Positions 34,704 to 43,250 are shown, counted from the first letter of the stretch. The stretch is DNA of 64,000 nt from Campylobacter ureolyticus ACS-301-V-Sch3b (GCF_000413435.1 NZ_KE340326.1:877909-941908); one strand, 5' to 3'. Program-made: numbers and translations. The notes: a model not told the origin generated them from the sequence alone.

Positions 34704-35572
34704 TATTCTTCAAAAATCCCATCCAAAAGCGTATTTACAAATTCCTTTGCATCAAATTTGACTAAATCATCCATTGTTTCACCAACTCCGATATATAAAA
34801 TCGGAAGTTCAAGCTCTCTTGCTATTCCAAAAAGTGCTCCACCTTTTGAAGTTCCATCAAGCTTTGTAATTATTACCCCATCAAGTTTTACAATTTCATT
34901 AAAAGCGTAAGTTTGCTTAACGCTATTATTTCCCTGCGTTCCATCAAGAACCAAAATTTTTCTATGTGGTGCACTTGGCATGGCGCGAGATGAAATTCTA
35001 ACTATTTTTTCTAGCTCATTTGCTAAATTTTTTTGATTTTGAAGTCTTCCTGCTGTGTCAATTAAAACATTATCATATCCTCTTGCAACTGCTGAGCTTA
35101 TGCTGTCGTATGCAACAGCTGCTGGATCGTGACCTTGATTTGATGCAACTATAGGAATATCAAGTTTTATTGACCATTGTCTAAGCTGTTCGATAGCTCC
35201 TGCTCTAAAAGTATCGCAAGCTCCAAGAATTACCTTTTTTCCACTTTTTTTATACAAATTTGCTAATTTTGCAATTGATGTTGTCTTTCCGGCACCATTT
35301 ACACCTAAAATTAACTCAACAAAAGGTTTTTCTTTTGATATATTTTTATCTTCATACATAAAATATGTATTTAAAACACGCTCTAAATCTTTTCTTGAAA
35401 CTTCATCTTGTGGTGGAAGATAATAAATTATCTCTTCAACTATTTCATAATCCACATCCGCTTCTAGAAGCATTTCTTCTAAAATATCTTTTGAAATTTT
35501 TTCATTTTTAGGTTTGGCAGATTTCATTGCTTCAACTGTTTTTTGCAAACCTTTTTTAAAAAAATTTATCAT
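34703..35572 (-). CDS. ftsY: Signal recognition particle receptor FtsY
   Basis: FtsY receives SRP–ribosome complexes at the membrane. The 289-residue protein consists only of the NG domains: GTPase motifs GVNGAGKTTSIAKLA (about 94-108), DTFRAGAIEQL, DTAGRLQNQ and TKLDGTSKGG. The acidic A domain of E. coli FtsY is absent. A lysine-rich N-terminus (FFKKGLQKTVEAMKSAKPK) probably contacts lipid instead. This short form is normal in epsilonproteobacteria. It overlaps the thioredoxin-like gene by four bases upstream and touches radA downstream. Confidence 0.96.
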   Translation of the reverse strand: MINFFKKGLQKTVEAMKSAKPKNEKISKDILEEMLLEADVDYEIVEEIIYYLPPQDEVSRKDLERVLNTYFMYEDKNISKEKPFVELILGVNGAGKTTSIAKLANLYKKSGKKVILGACDTFRAGAIEQLRQWSIKLDIPIVASNQGHDPAAVAYDSISSAVARGYDNVLIDTAGRLQNQKNLANELEKIVRISSRAMPSAPHRKILVLDGTQGNNSVKQTYAFNEIVKLDGVIITKLDGTSKGGALFGIARELELPILYIGVGETMDDLVKFDAKEFVNTLLDGIFEE

Positions 35573-36147
35573 TTTATAGCCTTTTTAATCTCTATTTCAA
35601 GCATTTCTTCGGGTATTATACCTAAATAGTCTTTATAGTGCTTTCCACTTTTTTTATAAACACTCATAAAAGGTATATTTTTAATTCCACCTATTGCATC
35701 CATCAAAGTTTCATTTTCCAAGCTTTGACTTATTTGAAACTTTATATCTTCTAGACTTATTTTATTTTCGCTTGGGTTTTCATCATTTTTTACAACAATT
35801 CCGTAAATATTGATATCGTTTTCAAATTTATTAGCTAAGTTATTAAGTACTTGTATTTGAACCAAGCAAGGAGGACACCAAGGTGTGAAAAAGAAAAAAA
35901 TTGTAGCTTTATCGCTATTTTCTATATTTACTCCATCGTCAGTTTTAGTAACGCTTATAAGATCATCATTATTAAATTTAATTGTAATTGGCGCATCTAG
36001 GTTGGTTGTTAAAATAGCTTCATTTTGTTCTAAATTTAAAGTTTTATTGCTATCTTTAAACATGGAAGTTGATTTTTTATCATCTTTTTTATCGCAACCT
36101 GCAAAAAAAAGAATCAAAAATAGTACTATAAATTTGATAAATTTCAT
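35569..36147 (-). CDS. TlpA-like thioredoxin-fold lipoprotein
   Basis: The 192-residue protein has a lipoprotein signal peptide (lipobox FAGC, Cys18) and a thioredoxin fold with active-site CPPC (Cys91 and Cys94 in FTPWCPPCLVQ). It should sit on the periplasmic side of the membrane and reduce or isomerise disulfides, for example in cytochrome c maturation or oxidative-stress defence. It is the first gene of the minus-strand run thioredoxin–ftsY–radA and is divergent from fthC, with -10 box TATAAT on the minus strand at 36183-36188. Its partner protein is unknown. Confidence 0.85.
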   Translation of the reverse strand: MKFIKFIVLFLILFFAGCDKKDDKKSTSMFKDSNKTLNLEQNEAILTTNLDAPITIKFNNDDLISVTKTDDGVNIENSDKATIFFFFTPWCPPCLVQIQVLNNLANKFENDINIYGIVVKNDENPSENKISLEDIKFQISQSLENETLMDAIGGIKNIPFMSVYKKSGKHYKDYLGIIPEEMLEIEIKKAIK

Positions 36148-36182
36148 AAAATTCCTCTATTTAAAATCTTTTTTAATCTAAA

Positions 36183-36188
36183 ATTATA
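36183..36188 (-). promoter_or_regulatory. -10 box (TATAAT, minus strand) for thioredoxin–ftsY–radA
   Basis: TATAAT on the minus strand, 36 bases before the start at 36147, in the 67-base divergent gap with fthC. Confidence 0.5.
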
Positions 36189-36214
36189 CATAAATTTAAT
36201 AAAATAACCGTTAA

Positions 36215-36835
36215 ATGATGACAAAAGAAATATTTAGAAAAAAAGCTAAAAAAAAGCTTAAATTTATTGCCAAAACAAAAGCTAAGTGTAGCCATTATGA
36301 AATTTTAAGAAATCTAAAAAAGATAATTAAAACAACAAATTCTAAGAAAATTTTATTTTTTATGCCAACGGCAAATGAGCCTAATTTGCTGCTTTTAAGA
36401 AGAAAATTAGTAAAAAGTAATGAAATTTTTATCCCGCTTATGCGAAATCTTAGCTTTGAAATGGTAAAATTAAGAGGACCTTTTTATAAGTCTCGTTTTG
36501 GCATCTTGGAAAATAGATCTCAAAATGTTTTTAAGAAAAAAATAGATTTAGCTGTAGTTCCAGTTATTGGAGTTGATGGAAAAATGGCTAGAATTGGTCA
36601 TGGAATGGGCTTTTATGATAGATTTTTTGACAGTCTTAACTATAAGCCTTTAATTATTTTTGTGGAGATTTGTGATATGTATATAAAAGAGATTATTTCA
36701 CAAAAACATGATATTAAATGTGATATTTACTTAACTCCAAAGAAAAATTACATAATAAGAGGAAAAAATGATAGAAATAATTCTAGGCTTAGGAGCCGGT
36801 GCAGTGGGAGTTGGTGCAGGATATCTAATATCTAA
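36215..36835 (+). CDS. 5-formyltetrahydrofolate cyclo-ligase
   Basis: This enzyme converts 5-formyl-THF with ATP to 5,10-methenyl-THF, recycling folate. The 206-residue protein shows the basic N-terminal FRKKAKKKLK segment, the ILFFMPTANEP stretch and the ATP/folate signature VVPVIGVDGKMARIGHGMGFYDRFF (about 111-135). Homologous sequence ends near residue 185 (YIIRGK). The final 20 or so residues lie in the 68-base overlap with rny and look like an out-of-frame extension of basic, Ser/Arg-rich residues. No clear ribosome site precedes the ATG. It matches the gene between the thioredoxin and rny genes in C. jejuni. Confidence 0.85.
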   Translation: MMTKEIFRKKAKKKLKFIAKTKAKCSHYEILRNLKKIIKTTNSKKILFFMPTANEPNLLLLRRKLVKSNEIFIPLMRNLSFEMVKLRGPFYKSRFGILENRSQNVFKKKIDLAVVPVIGVDGKMARIGHGMGFYDRFFDSLNYKPLIIFVEICDMYIKEIISQKHDIKCDIYLTPKKNYIIRGKNDRNNSRLRSRCSGSWCRISNI

Positions 36836-38321
36836 AAAAATAAATGAAGCAAATTATAATATCTTTGTAGAGCAGGCAAAAGCAAAAGCAAAAGCTATTG
36901 AATATGAAGCTGAAAGTATTTTAAAAGATGCAAAATTAACTATCCAAGAAGCTGAGTTTGATGCTAAAAAAAAGTATGAAGATAAAGTTTTAAAAATTCA
37001 AAAAGATTTTGATTCAAAAACAGCTGAACTTGATAAAAAAGAAAAAGAACTTGTTGAAGAAAAGCAAACTCTAAATACCAATACTAAAAAAATTGAAGAG
37101 TTTCATAAAGATGCCAAAAATATGTATGATGAGGGAAAGCTATTAAAGAAAAACTATGAAGCCAAAATAGAAGAGGCATTAAAAGTTTTAGAACATTCTG
37201 CAGGTCTAACAGAAGAAGAGGCAAGAGATGAAATTTTAAAAAGAGTTGAAGAAAGAAGCCGCGGAGACATTGCCCATATTGTCAGAAAATATGAAGAAGA
37301 AGCAAAAAAAGAGGCAAAAAAAAGAGCAAACTATATCATAGCTCAAGCCACAACTAGATTTGCCGGTGAGTATGCAGCAGAGCGACTTATAAATGTTGTT
37401 GATATAAAAAATGATGACTTAAAAGGTAGAATTATCGGCAAAGAGGGGCGAAATATAAAAACCCTAGAAATGGTTTTAGGCGTTGATGTTATAATCGATG
37501 ATACCCCACACGCAGTTATTTTAAGTAGCTTTAACCTTTATAGAAGAGCAATTGCAACAAGAGTTGTTGAACTATTAGTTGAAGATGGAAGAATTCAACC
37601 CGCTAGAATTGAAGAAATTCATAAAAAAGTATGTGAAGAGTTTGAAGCAAGCATCTTAGAAGAGGGTGAAAATATCGTTATGGACTTAGGACTTAGCGGA
37701 ATTCATCCAGAAATCATAAAATTAATTGGAAAGCTTAAATTTAGAGCAAGTTATGGACAAAATGCTCTTGCTCATAGTCTTGAAGTTGCTCATCTAGCTG
37801 GAATTATCGCAGCTGAAACTGGTGGAGATGAAAATTTAGCAAGACGCGCTGGACTTTTACATGATATTGGTAAAGCCTTAACTCATGAATATGAGGGAAG
37901 TCATGTGGATTTAGGGGCTGAAATTTGTAAAAGATATAAAGAACACCCAGTTGTTATAAATGCGATATATGCTCACCATGGACATGAGGAAGCACAAAGC
38001 ATAGAGTGTGCTGCAGTTTGTACAGCTGATGCGCTAAGTGCTGCAAGACCTGGAGCTAGACGCGAAGTGCTTGAAAGTTTCTTAAAAAGAGTTTCTGAGG
38101 TTGAGGAGATAGCTACTAGTAAAAATGGGGTAAAGCAAGCATACGCAATAAATGCTGGTAGAGAAATAAGAGTTATGGTAAATGCAAATTTGATAAATGA
38201 TGATGAGGCTGTTTTAGTTGCAAAAGAAATAGCTGATGATATAAAAGCTAATGTTCAATATCCAGGAGAAATAAAAGTAAGTGTTATAAGAGAAACACGA
38301 GTTACTGAATATGCAAAATAA
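36768..38321 (+). CDS. rny: Ribonuclease Y
   Basis: RNase Y is a membrane-bound endoribonuclease that starts mRNA decay in bacteria such as Bacillus and Campylobacter/Helicobacter. Order of domains in the 517 residues: N-terminal membrane helix (ILGLGAGAVGVGAGYLI, 4-20), long coiled coil (about 30-200), KH domain (RIIGKEGRNIKTLE, near 222-235), and HD domain (HSLEVAHLAG and LLHDIGKALTHE, with His-Asp metal ligands). All motifs are intact. The ATG at 36768 has AGAGGA immediately upstream and is embedded in the last 68 bases of fthC. Confidence 0.96.
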   Translation: MIEIILGLGAGAVGVGAGYLISKKINEANYNIFVEQAKAKAKAIEYEAESILKDAKLTIQEAEFDAKKKYEDKVLKIQKDFDSKTAELDKKEKELVEEKQTLNTNTKKIEEFHKDAKNMYDEGKLLKKNYEAKIEEALKVLEHSAGLTEEEARDEILKRVEERSRGDIAHIVRKYEEEAKKEAKKRANYIIAQATTRFAGEYAAERLINVVDIKNDDLKGRIIGKEGRNIKTLEMVLGVDVIIDDTPHAVILSSFNLYRRAIATRVVELLVEDGRIQPARIEEIHKKVCEEFEASILEEGENIVMDLGLSGIHPEIIKLIGKLKFRASYGQNALAHSLEVAHLAGIIAAETGGDENLARRAGLLHDIGKALTHEYEGSHVDLGAEICKRYKEHPVVINAIYAHHGHEEAQSIECAAVCTADALSAARPGARREVLESFLKRVSEVEEIATSKNGVKQAYAINAGREIRVMVNANLINDDEAVLVAKEIADDIKANVQYPGEIKVSVIRETRVTEYAK

Positions 38322-38330
38322 GGATTTTTA

Positions 38331-38921
38331 ATGAAAAAAATTTTAATTATTTTAAGTTTATTTTTTTTAGCTTTAAATTCGCATGCAAAAGATGAGGATT
38401 TATTAAACGCATCAAATGCCTATGAGCTTACTATGAGAGAGGCAAATGTTGATAAGAAAAGTCTAGTGGATAGTTCAAAAGCTATTTTAATATTTCCAAG
38501 TGTTAAAAAAGTTGGCTTTATAGTTGGAGGAATGTATGGAAACGGGGTTGCTCTTATAAAAAATGGCTTAAATTTTAATGCATATGAAGCAAGTATATCA
38601 AATGGAAGTATTGGCTTTCAAATAGGCTATGAAGATAACTACATGGTGCTTTTTGTTATGAATGATGAAATTTTAAATTCTATGATAAATGCAGATATTA
38701 AACTTGGAGTGGATGCAACAGTTTCTTTGTATAAGGCTAGTGCAAGCGTTGGAGCTGTTAGTGTATTCGATAAAGATGTTTATGCTTTTGTTAATAAAGC
38801 CGGAGCTTTTGCCGGTGTGAATATAGGTGGATTTGTAGTAAATATCGATACTGGTAAGATTTTTAATCAAAATAGTTATGCATTTGAAAATTTAGTAAAA
38901 ACTATAAAAAAGGTCTATTGA
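38331..38921 (+). CDS. Secreted YSC84/SYLF-domain lipid-binding protein
   Basis: A signal peptide (MKKILIILSLFFLALNSHA) is followed by a SYLF/YSC84 domain that fills the 196-residue protein: SKAILIFPSVKKVGFIVGGMYGNGVAL (residues 48-74 approximately) and a regular series of glycine-rich strands (SIGFQIGYEDN, KLGVDATVSLYKASASVG, AGAFAGVNIGG). In eukaryotes SYLF domains bind phosphoinositides. Bacterial secreted forms are probably periplasmic or outer-membrane lipid binders. It is nine bases after rny and overlaps the DedA gene by four bases, so it is likely co-expressed with both. The role is otherwise unknown. Confidence 0.8.
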   Translation: MKKILIILSLFFLALNSHAKDEDLLNASNAYELTMREANVDKKSLVDSSKAILIFPSVKKVGFIVGGMYGNGVALIKNGLNFNAYEASISNGSIGFQIGYEDNYMVLFVMNDEILNSMINADIKLGVDATVSLYKASASVGAVSVFDKDVYAFVNKAGAFAGVNIGGFVVNIDTGKIFNQNSYAFENLVKTIKKVY

Positions 38922-39487
38922 TGAGTGAAATGTTAACTTCACTTTCTACTTATGGATATATTATTTTATTTTTATACACACTTGGTGGTGGTATGGTTGC
39001 GATAATTGCCGCTGGAGTTTTAAGCTATGCTGGAAGCATGAATCTAACTCTTGTTATAATTATAGCAACTATTTCAAATGCCTTGGGAGATACTCTTCTT
39101 TTTTATTTAAGTAGATATAACAAAAAAGAAATTATGCCATATTTTAAAAAACAAAAACGAAATTTAGCCTTAGCTCAAATACTATTTAAAAAACATGGTG
39201 GAAAAATAATTTTATTTAAAAAATACATATATGGTTTAAAAACTTTAGTTCCACTTGCCATTGGACTTACAAAATATAGTTTTTATAAATTTAGCATTAT
39301 AAATATAATAAGTGCTTTTATCTGGGCTTTAAGTCTTGGACTTTTAAGTTATTTTTCAGGTGATATACTTATAAATTTATTCAGCCTCATAAAGCAAAAT
39401 CCATTAATTATGCCATTTATTTTACTTATAATAATTGGTTTAATTATACTTTATTTTAAACAAGCAACTAAGAAAAAATCTAAATAA
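38918..39487 (+). CDS. DedA/SNARE-associated-family membrane protein
   Basis: The 189-residue integral membrane protein has the DedA-family plan: hydrophobic segments near residues 12-32, 40-58, 110-135 and 155-182. The conserved core motif lies around YLSRYNKKEIMPYF to GGKIILFKKYIYGLKTLVPLAIGLTKYSF, with the glycine and charged residues of this family. DedA proteins are thought to flip undecaprenyl phosphate or phospholipids across the inner membrane. It starts with a four-base overlap with the YSC84-like gene, so a lipid-binding protein and a putative lipid flippase are translationally coupled. This corresponds to Cj1210 as I recall. Confidence 0.8.
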   Translation: MMSEMLTSLSTYGYIILFLYTLGGGMVAIIAAGVLSYAGSMNLTLVIIIATISNALGDTLLFYLSRYNKKEIMPYFKKQKRNLALAQILFKKHGGKIILFKKYIYGLKTLVPLAIGLTKYSFYKFSIINIISAFIWALSLGLLSYFSGDILINLFSLIKQNPLIMPFILLIIIGLIILYFKQATKKKSK

Positions 39488-39539
39488 CTTTTTATTCTAT
39501 AGTGTTTTAAATATTAAGAACAAATTAAGATTTTAGTCC

Positions 39540-39573
39540 TATAATTATCAATAAGTTATTTTATTGATAATTA
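39540..39573 (+). promoter_or_regulatory. Cation-efflux promoter with 13-bp perfect inverted repeat (operator-like)
   Basis: TATAAT (39540-39545) overlaps the left arm of a perfect 13-base inverted repeat, TAATTATCAATAA (39542-39554) and its complement (39561-39573), separated by six bases (GTTATT). The right arm ends two bases before the AAGG ribosome site. The half-site TTGATAATTA resembles Fur/MntR-type metal-regulator sites. It could equally form an RNA hairpin in the leader. Confidence 0.6.
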
Positions 39574-39588
39574 AAAGGAAAGCTAAAA

Positions 39589-40482
39589 ATGTCAAATTTA
39601 GAAAATAAAACTATACTTTTTAAAGTAAGTCCACCGCTTGTTGCAGGAGTTACTGCTTTTGTTTTAGCTATATTTAAGCTAACTGCAGGACTTTTTAGTG
39701 GCTCAATTGCTGTTATGGCATCGGCGATTGATTCGATGCTTGACTCTATCATTTCAGGATTAAACTATGCAGCTTTAAAAAAATCAAAAGATAAAGCAAA
39801 TTCTAAATTTAACTATGGACTTAGCAAGCTTGAAGCTTTAATGGCATTTTTAGAAGGGCTTTTTATACTTGGAGTTGGGCTTTTTATATTTTATTCAAGC
39901 GTTAAAAATATATTTTATTCTCAAGGTGAGATAAAAACTGATATCGCAATTTTGGTTATGGTTATTTCGGCTTTAACCACTGGACTTTTAGTTTTTTATC
40001 TTCATTTGCAGAAAAAAAGTTCTTTAATTGTAAAAGCCGATATTTTGCACTATAAAAGTGATCTTTACACAAATATAGCAACTATTTTAGCTCTTATAAT
40101 TATATATTTTACAGGTTTTGTTTTAATTGATTCTCTTTTTGGCATTATCGTTAGTGTTTATATTTTCATAAGTTCTATAAAGCTCATGAAAGAGGGTGGA
40201 AATATACTACTTGATAGGGCTATTGATAAAAATATAGTTGAAAATATAGTTGGTTTTATAAAAAGTAGAAACCAAATTCTTAGTTATCATAATTTAAAAA
40301 CTAGGCAAAGTGTAGATAAAGCTTATTTAAACATTGATTTGGTTTTTAGAAAAGATATTTCTTTACAAAATGCTCACGATGAGGGTGAAGTGTTGATTAA
40401 TTATATAAAAAACAGTTATCCAAATTTTGAGTGGGACATAGATATTCATTTTGATCCAGTTGATGACTCTAAAAAAGATTAA
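39589..40482 (+). CDS. Cation diffusion facilitator (FieF/CDF family) metal exporter
   Basis: The 297-residue protein has six membrane helices and a C-terminal cytosolic ferredoxin-like domain (about 205-297). The metal-site helices II and V are recognisable: ASAIDSMLDSIISGLN (His of the usual HSxxD replaced by Ala/Asp context) and ADILHYKSDLYTN (HxxxD, His155/Asp159 region). The DxxxD arrangement in helix II together with HxxxD in helix V fits Fe/Zn or Mn exporters of the FieF/MntE type. The regulatory dyad over its promoter suggests metal-responsive control. The metal itself cannot be fixed from sequence. Confidence 0.85.
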   Translation: MSNLENKTILFKVSPPLVAGVTAFVLAIFKLTAGLFSGSIAVMASAIDSMLDSIISGLNYAALKKSKDKANSKFNYGLSKLEALMAFLEGLFILGVGLFIFYSSVKNIFYSQGEIKTDIAILVMVISALTTGLLVFYLHLQKKSSLIVKADILHYKSDLYTNIATILALIIIYFTGFVLIDSLFGIIVSVYIFISSIKLMKEGGNILLDRAIDKNIVENIVGFIKSRNQILSYHNLKTRQSVDKAYLNIDLVFRKDISLQNAHDEGEVLINYIKNSYPNFEWDIDIHFDPVDDSKKD

Positions 40483-40488
40483 ATTTGC

Positions 40489-40494
40489 TATAAT
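40489..40494 (+). promoter_or_regulatory. -10 box (TATAAT) for the amidase and nuclease genes
   Basis: TATAAT lies 29 bases before the ATG at 40523, with AAAAGG at about 40511-40516 as ribosome site. Confidence 0.55.
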
Positions 40495-40522
40495 TTTTAA
40501 AATATATTTTAAAAGGTAAGAT

Positions 40523-41404
40523 ATGAAAGATTTAAAAGTAGGCATAATTTCACAAAAATTTGAAATTTCAAAAGACCAAACTAGACAAAAAACAGTAAAT
40601 TTGATAGAAAAAGTAGTTTTAAAAGGTGCAAATTTAATTGTTTTGCAAGAACTTCACCAAAGTGAGTATTTTTGTCAGTATGAAGATGTTAACTTATTTG
40701 ATTATGCTAATTCTTATGAAGATGATATTAAATTTTGGAGTGATGTTGCTAAGAAAAATGGTGTTGTTTTAGTAACATCTTTGTTTGAAAAAAGAGCTGC
40801 TGGACTTTATCATAATACTGCTGTTGTTTTTGAAAAAGATGGAGAAATAGCTGGAAAATACCGCAAAATGCACATTCCAGATGATCCAAATTTTTATGAA
40901 AAGTTTTATTTTACACCAGGAGATTTAGGATATGAGCCAATAAATACAAGTGTTGGAAGACTTGGTGTTTTGGTATGTTGGGATCAGTGGTATCCTGAGG
41001 CTGCAAGATTAATGGCTTTAAAAGGAGCAGAAATCTTGATCTACCCAACGGCTATTGGTTGGTTTGATAGTGATGAAGAGGATGAAAAATACCGCCAACT
41101 TGAAGCTTGGGTGAGTGTTCAAAGAGGTCATGCCGTAGCAAACACACTTCCAGTTGTTGCAGTAAATAGAGTTGGTTTTGAGCCAGATAAAAGTGGCGTT
41201 AGTGATGGCATTAGGTTTTGGGGTAATAGCTTTGTTTTTGGACCGCAAGGCGAAGAGCTTTTTAGAAGTGATAATGAAAGTGAACTTTGTGAAGTTGTTG
41301 AGATTGATAAACAAAGATGTGAAAATGTAAGGCGTTGGTGGCCATTTTTAAGAGATAGAAGAATTGATAGTTATGGTGATTTGACTAAGAGATTTATTGA
41401 TTGA
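40523..41404 (+). CDS. aguB: N-carbamoylputrescine amidase-type carbon-nitrogen hydrolase
   Basis: The 293-residue nitrilase-superfamily enzyme has the Glu-Lys-Cys triad in its usual places: Glu in VLQELHQSEYFC, Lys in KYRKMHIPDDP and Cys152 in LVCWDQWYPEAARL. These surrounding sequences are those of N-carbamoylputrescine amidases, which release putrescine, CO2 and ammonia. The C-terminal WWPFLRDRRIDSYGDL is also typical. Campylobacter makes putrescine through this pathway (agmatine deiminase and AguB); the deiminase is not in the window. The PD-(D/E)XK nuclease gene follows after nine bases. Confidence 0.93.
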   Translation: MKDLKVGIISQKFEISKDQTRQKTVNLIEKVVLKGANLIVLQELHQSEYFCQYEDVNLFDYANSYEDDIKFWSDVAKKNGVVLVTSLFEKRAAGLYHNTAVVFEKDGEIAGKYRKMHIPDDPNFYEKFYFTPGDLGYEPINTSVGRLGVLVCWDQWYPEAARLMALKGAEILIYPTAIGWFDSDEEDEKYRQLEAWVSVQRGHAVANTLPVVAVNRVGFEPDKSGVSDGIRFWGNSFVFGPQGEELFRSDNESELCEVVEIDKQRCENVRRWWPFLRDRRIDSYGDLTKRFID

Positions 41405-41413
41405 AAGATAAAA

Positions 41414-42595
41414 ATGATAAATTTTAATAAGCTAATTCAAGATGTTAGTATAGCTAAAAAAGAATCTGAGCTAAGAAAGCTTCGCGGAGTTAATGATTAT
41501 AATATTTTTACCGAGCTTTTAGATCAAAATGATGAAGTTAGACTTCATTCAGGTTTTATATATTCTCTTCTAAATCCAGCAGGCACACATTATCAAAAAA
41601 GTTTATTTTTAAAAAAATTTTTAGAAATTTGCGATATAAGAGATTTTAATTATGAAAATGCTGAAGTTTTTAAAGAGTATAAACATATAGATATTTATAT
41701 AACGGATGGAAATAAACATGTTATTTTAGAAAATAAAATTTATGCAGGTGATCAAGAGGCGCAAATAGAAAGATATGTAAAAACTATAAAAATAGATAAA
41801 GATGCAAATTTTAAAGATATAGAGGTTATATATCTTAGTTTAGATAGGGAATTTCCAAATAAATATAGTTTAGGGAATTATAAAATAAAAAATAATTTTT
41901 TAATAAACAATGATGAAAAAATAAAATTACATATTTTTACTTACAAGCTAGAAATTACAAAATGGTTAAAGGAGTGTAAAAATGAAGTTGAAAATTTAAC
42001 AAATTTAAATTTTTACATTACGGAATATGAAAAAGTTATAAAAAAACTATATGGAGAATACAAGATGGTAAGTACAGATGTAAGAAATATCATAAAAGAA
42101 AATTATGAGATAGCAAAAGCTATTTATGAAGATTTTGAACAAACAGAAAAAGAAATAGTTGATGAATTTACTCAAAAAACATATGAAATAGCAAAAGAAA
42201 GGCTATCTGATGAATTTATAATAGAGTATAAAAAAATTAATGGTAGATATAACGAGGATTTGATAATAAAGAAAAATGATTGGAAATTATATTTTTGTTT
42301 TGAATTTGATGATAGCAAACAGAGATTTTTGTACTATGGTATAAAAAAAGATAAAAAATGCGAAAATATTGATTGTAGAAAAATAGAGTTTAGCGGAAAA
42401 AATGGTTTTAGTGTTTCTGAGTGGTGGGTTATATGGAAATGGTTAGGTAAAAATGATAATGGACGAAAAGAAAATTTAGCTAATAATATAATGTTAAATA
42501 ATATAACACCTGAATATTTCTCCAGCATTTTAATAAATATGGTTAACCAATATTCAAACGAATTAGATAAATTAAATAAAAATATTAGCCTTTAA
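41414..42595 (+). CDS. Orphan PD-(D/E)XK nuclease-family protein
   Basis: The 393-residue protein matches the PDDEXK_4 group. The N-terminal EVRLHSGFIYSLLNP (41-55) is the family's opening motif. Catalytic residues follow: Asp93 in KHIDIYIT, then Glu106-x-Lys108 in VILENKIYAGD, and a RecB-like Gln117-xxx-Tyr121. The C-terminal half (about 215-393) is charged with a WWVIWKWLG tryptophan patch and no named domain. All nuclease residues are kept, so DNA cleavage is plausible. No methyltransferase or restriction partner is adjacent; the upstream gene is aguB. Members of this family appear in defence contexts but are mostly uncharacterised. Confidence 0.78.
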   Translation: MINFNKLIQDVSIAKKESELRKLRGVNDYNIFTELLDQNDEVRLHSGFIYSLLNPAGTHYQKSLFLKKFLEICDIRDFNYENAEVFKEYKHIDIYITDGNKHVILENKIYAGDQEAQIERYVKTIKIDKDANFKDIEVIYLSLDREFPNKYSLGNYKIKNNFLINNDEKIKLHIFTYKLEITKWLKECKNEVENLTNLNFYITEYEKVIKKLYGEYKMVSTDVRNIIKENYEIAKAIYEDFEQTEKEIVDEFTQKTYEIAKERLSDEFIIEYKKINGRYNEDLIIKKNDWKLYFCFEFDDSKQRFLYYGIKKDKKCENIDCRKIEFSGKNGFSVSEWWVIWKWLGKNDNGRKENLANNIMLNNITPEYFSSILINMVNQYSNELDKLNKNISL

Positions 42596-43250
42596 GCCTT
42601 TTTTCTCTATCTCTAAAATCAGGCATTAAATTGGCAATATAGTCATAAAAGCTTTTTTGATGATGTGGAAAAATTAGATGAGTTAGTTCGTGAAGAATCA
42701 CATATTCGATTAATTCAGGACTTTTTTCCACTAAATTTAAAGCTAGATTTATATATCCTTTTTTAAAATTACAACTTCCCCATCTGGTTTTCATATCGCG
42801 AATTGTTAGTTTATTGATAGGTTTATTTATAATTGGCAAATATAAATTTATAAATTTCATATACTCATTTTTTGCAAAATCTCTTTTAAATTTTATAAAT
42901 TCACTTAAATTTAAAGCTCTTATTTCATTACCCAAAATCTTAGTTTTTTTAAAACTTTCATCAAATTTTAAACTATAAATTTGACCTAAAAGCATAGTTT
43001 TATTTTTTGGAAGTGATTTACTTTTTATAAAATTAACTCTGTTTTCAATCCAAGCTTTATTTTTGTTTAAAAACTCTAAAACCATAAATTTAGGAAATAA
43101 AATTGGCAAAGTGAGATGTATATCGCCATTTCTATCAACCCTAAGTCTTGCATATTTTACACGCTTTTTAGTAACTTTTATGTCAAATTCATCAAATTTT
43201 ATAAATTTGCTATCCATTGTAGCTATGTTCTTGATCTGGAAATTTGCCAC
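42585..43250 (-). CDS. YgjP-like (DUF45) zinc metallopeptidase
   Basis: A zincin signature H187-E188-LT-H191 in YVILHELTHLIFPHHQKSFYDYI, together with the upstream TRWGSC motif (156-160), identifies the YgjP/WLM-related DUF45 family. Proteins of this group are presumed soluble peptidases, and substrates are unknown. Two starts compete. GTG at 43250 has GAGG six bases upstream but overlaps panB by 41 bases. ATG at 43217 overlaps by only eight but lacks a clear ribosome site. I list the longer form. The 3' end overlaps the convergent nuclease gene by 11 bases. Confidence 0.82.
   Translation of the reverse strand: MANFQIKNIATMDSKFIKFDEFDIKVTKKRVKYARLRVDRNGDIHLTLPILFPKFMVLEFLNKNKAWIENRVNFIKSKSLPKNKTMLLGQIYSLKFDESFKKTKILGNEIRALNLSEFIKFKRDFAKNEYMKFINLYLPIINKPINKLTIRDMKTRWGSCNFKKGYINLALNLVEKSPELIEYVILHELTHLIFPHHQKSFYDYIANLMPDFRDREKRLKG

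Noticed and set aside
41018..41314. 98-codon minus-strand frame inside aguB
   Set aside because: It lies antisense to a well-supported enzyme gene, has no homology that I recognise and no promoter or ribosome site.
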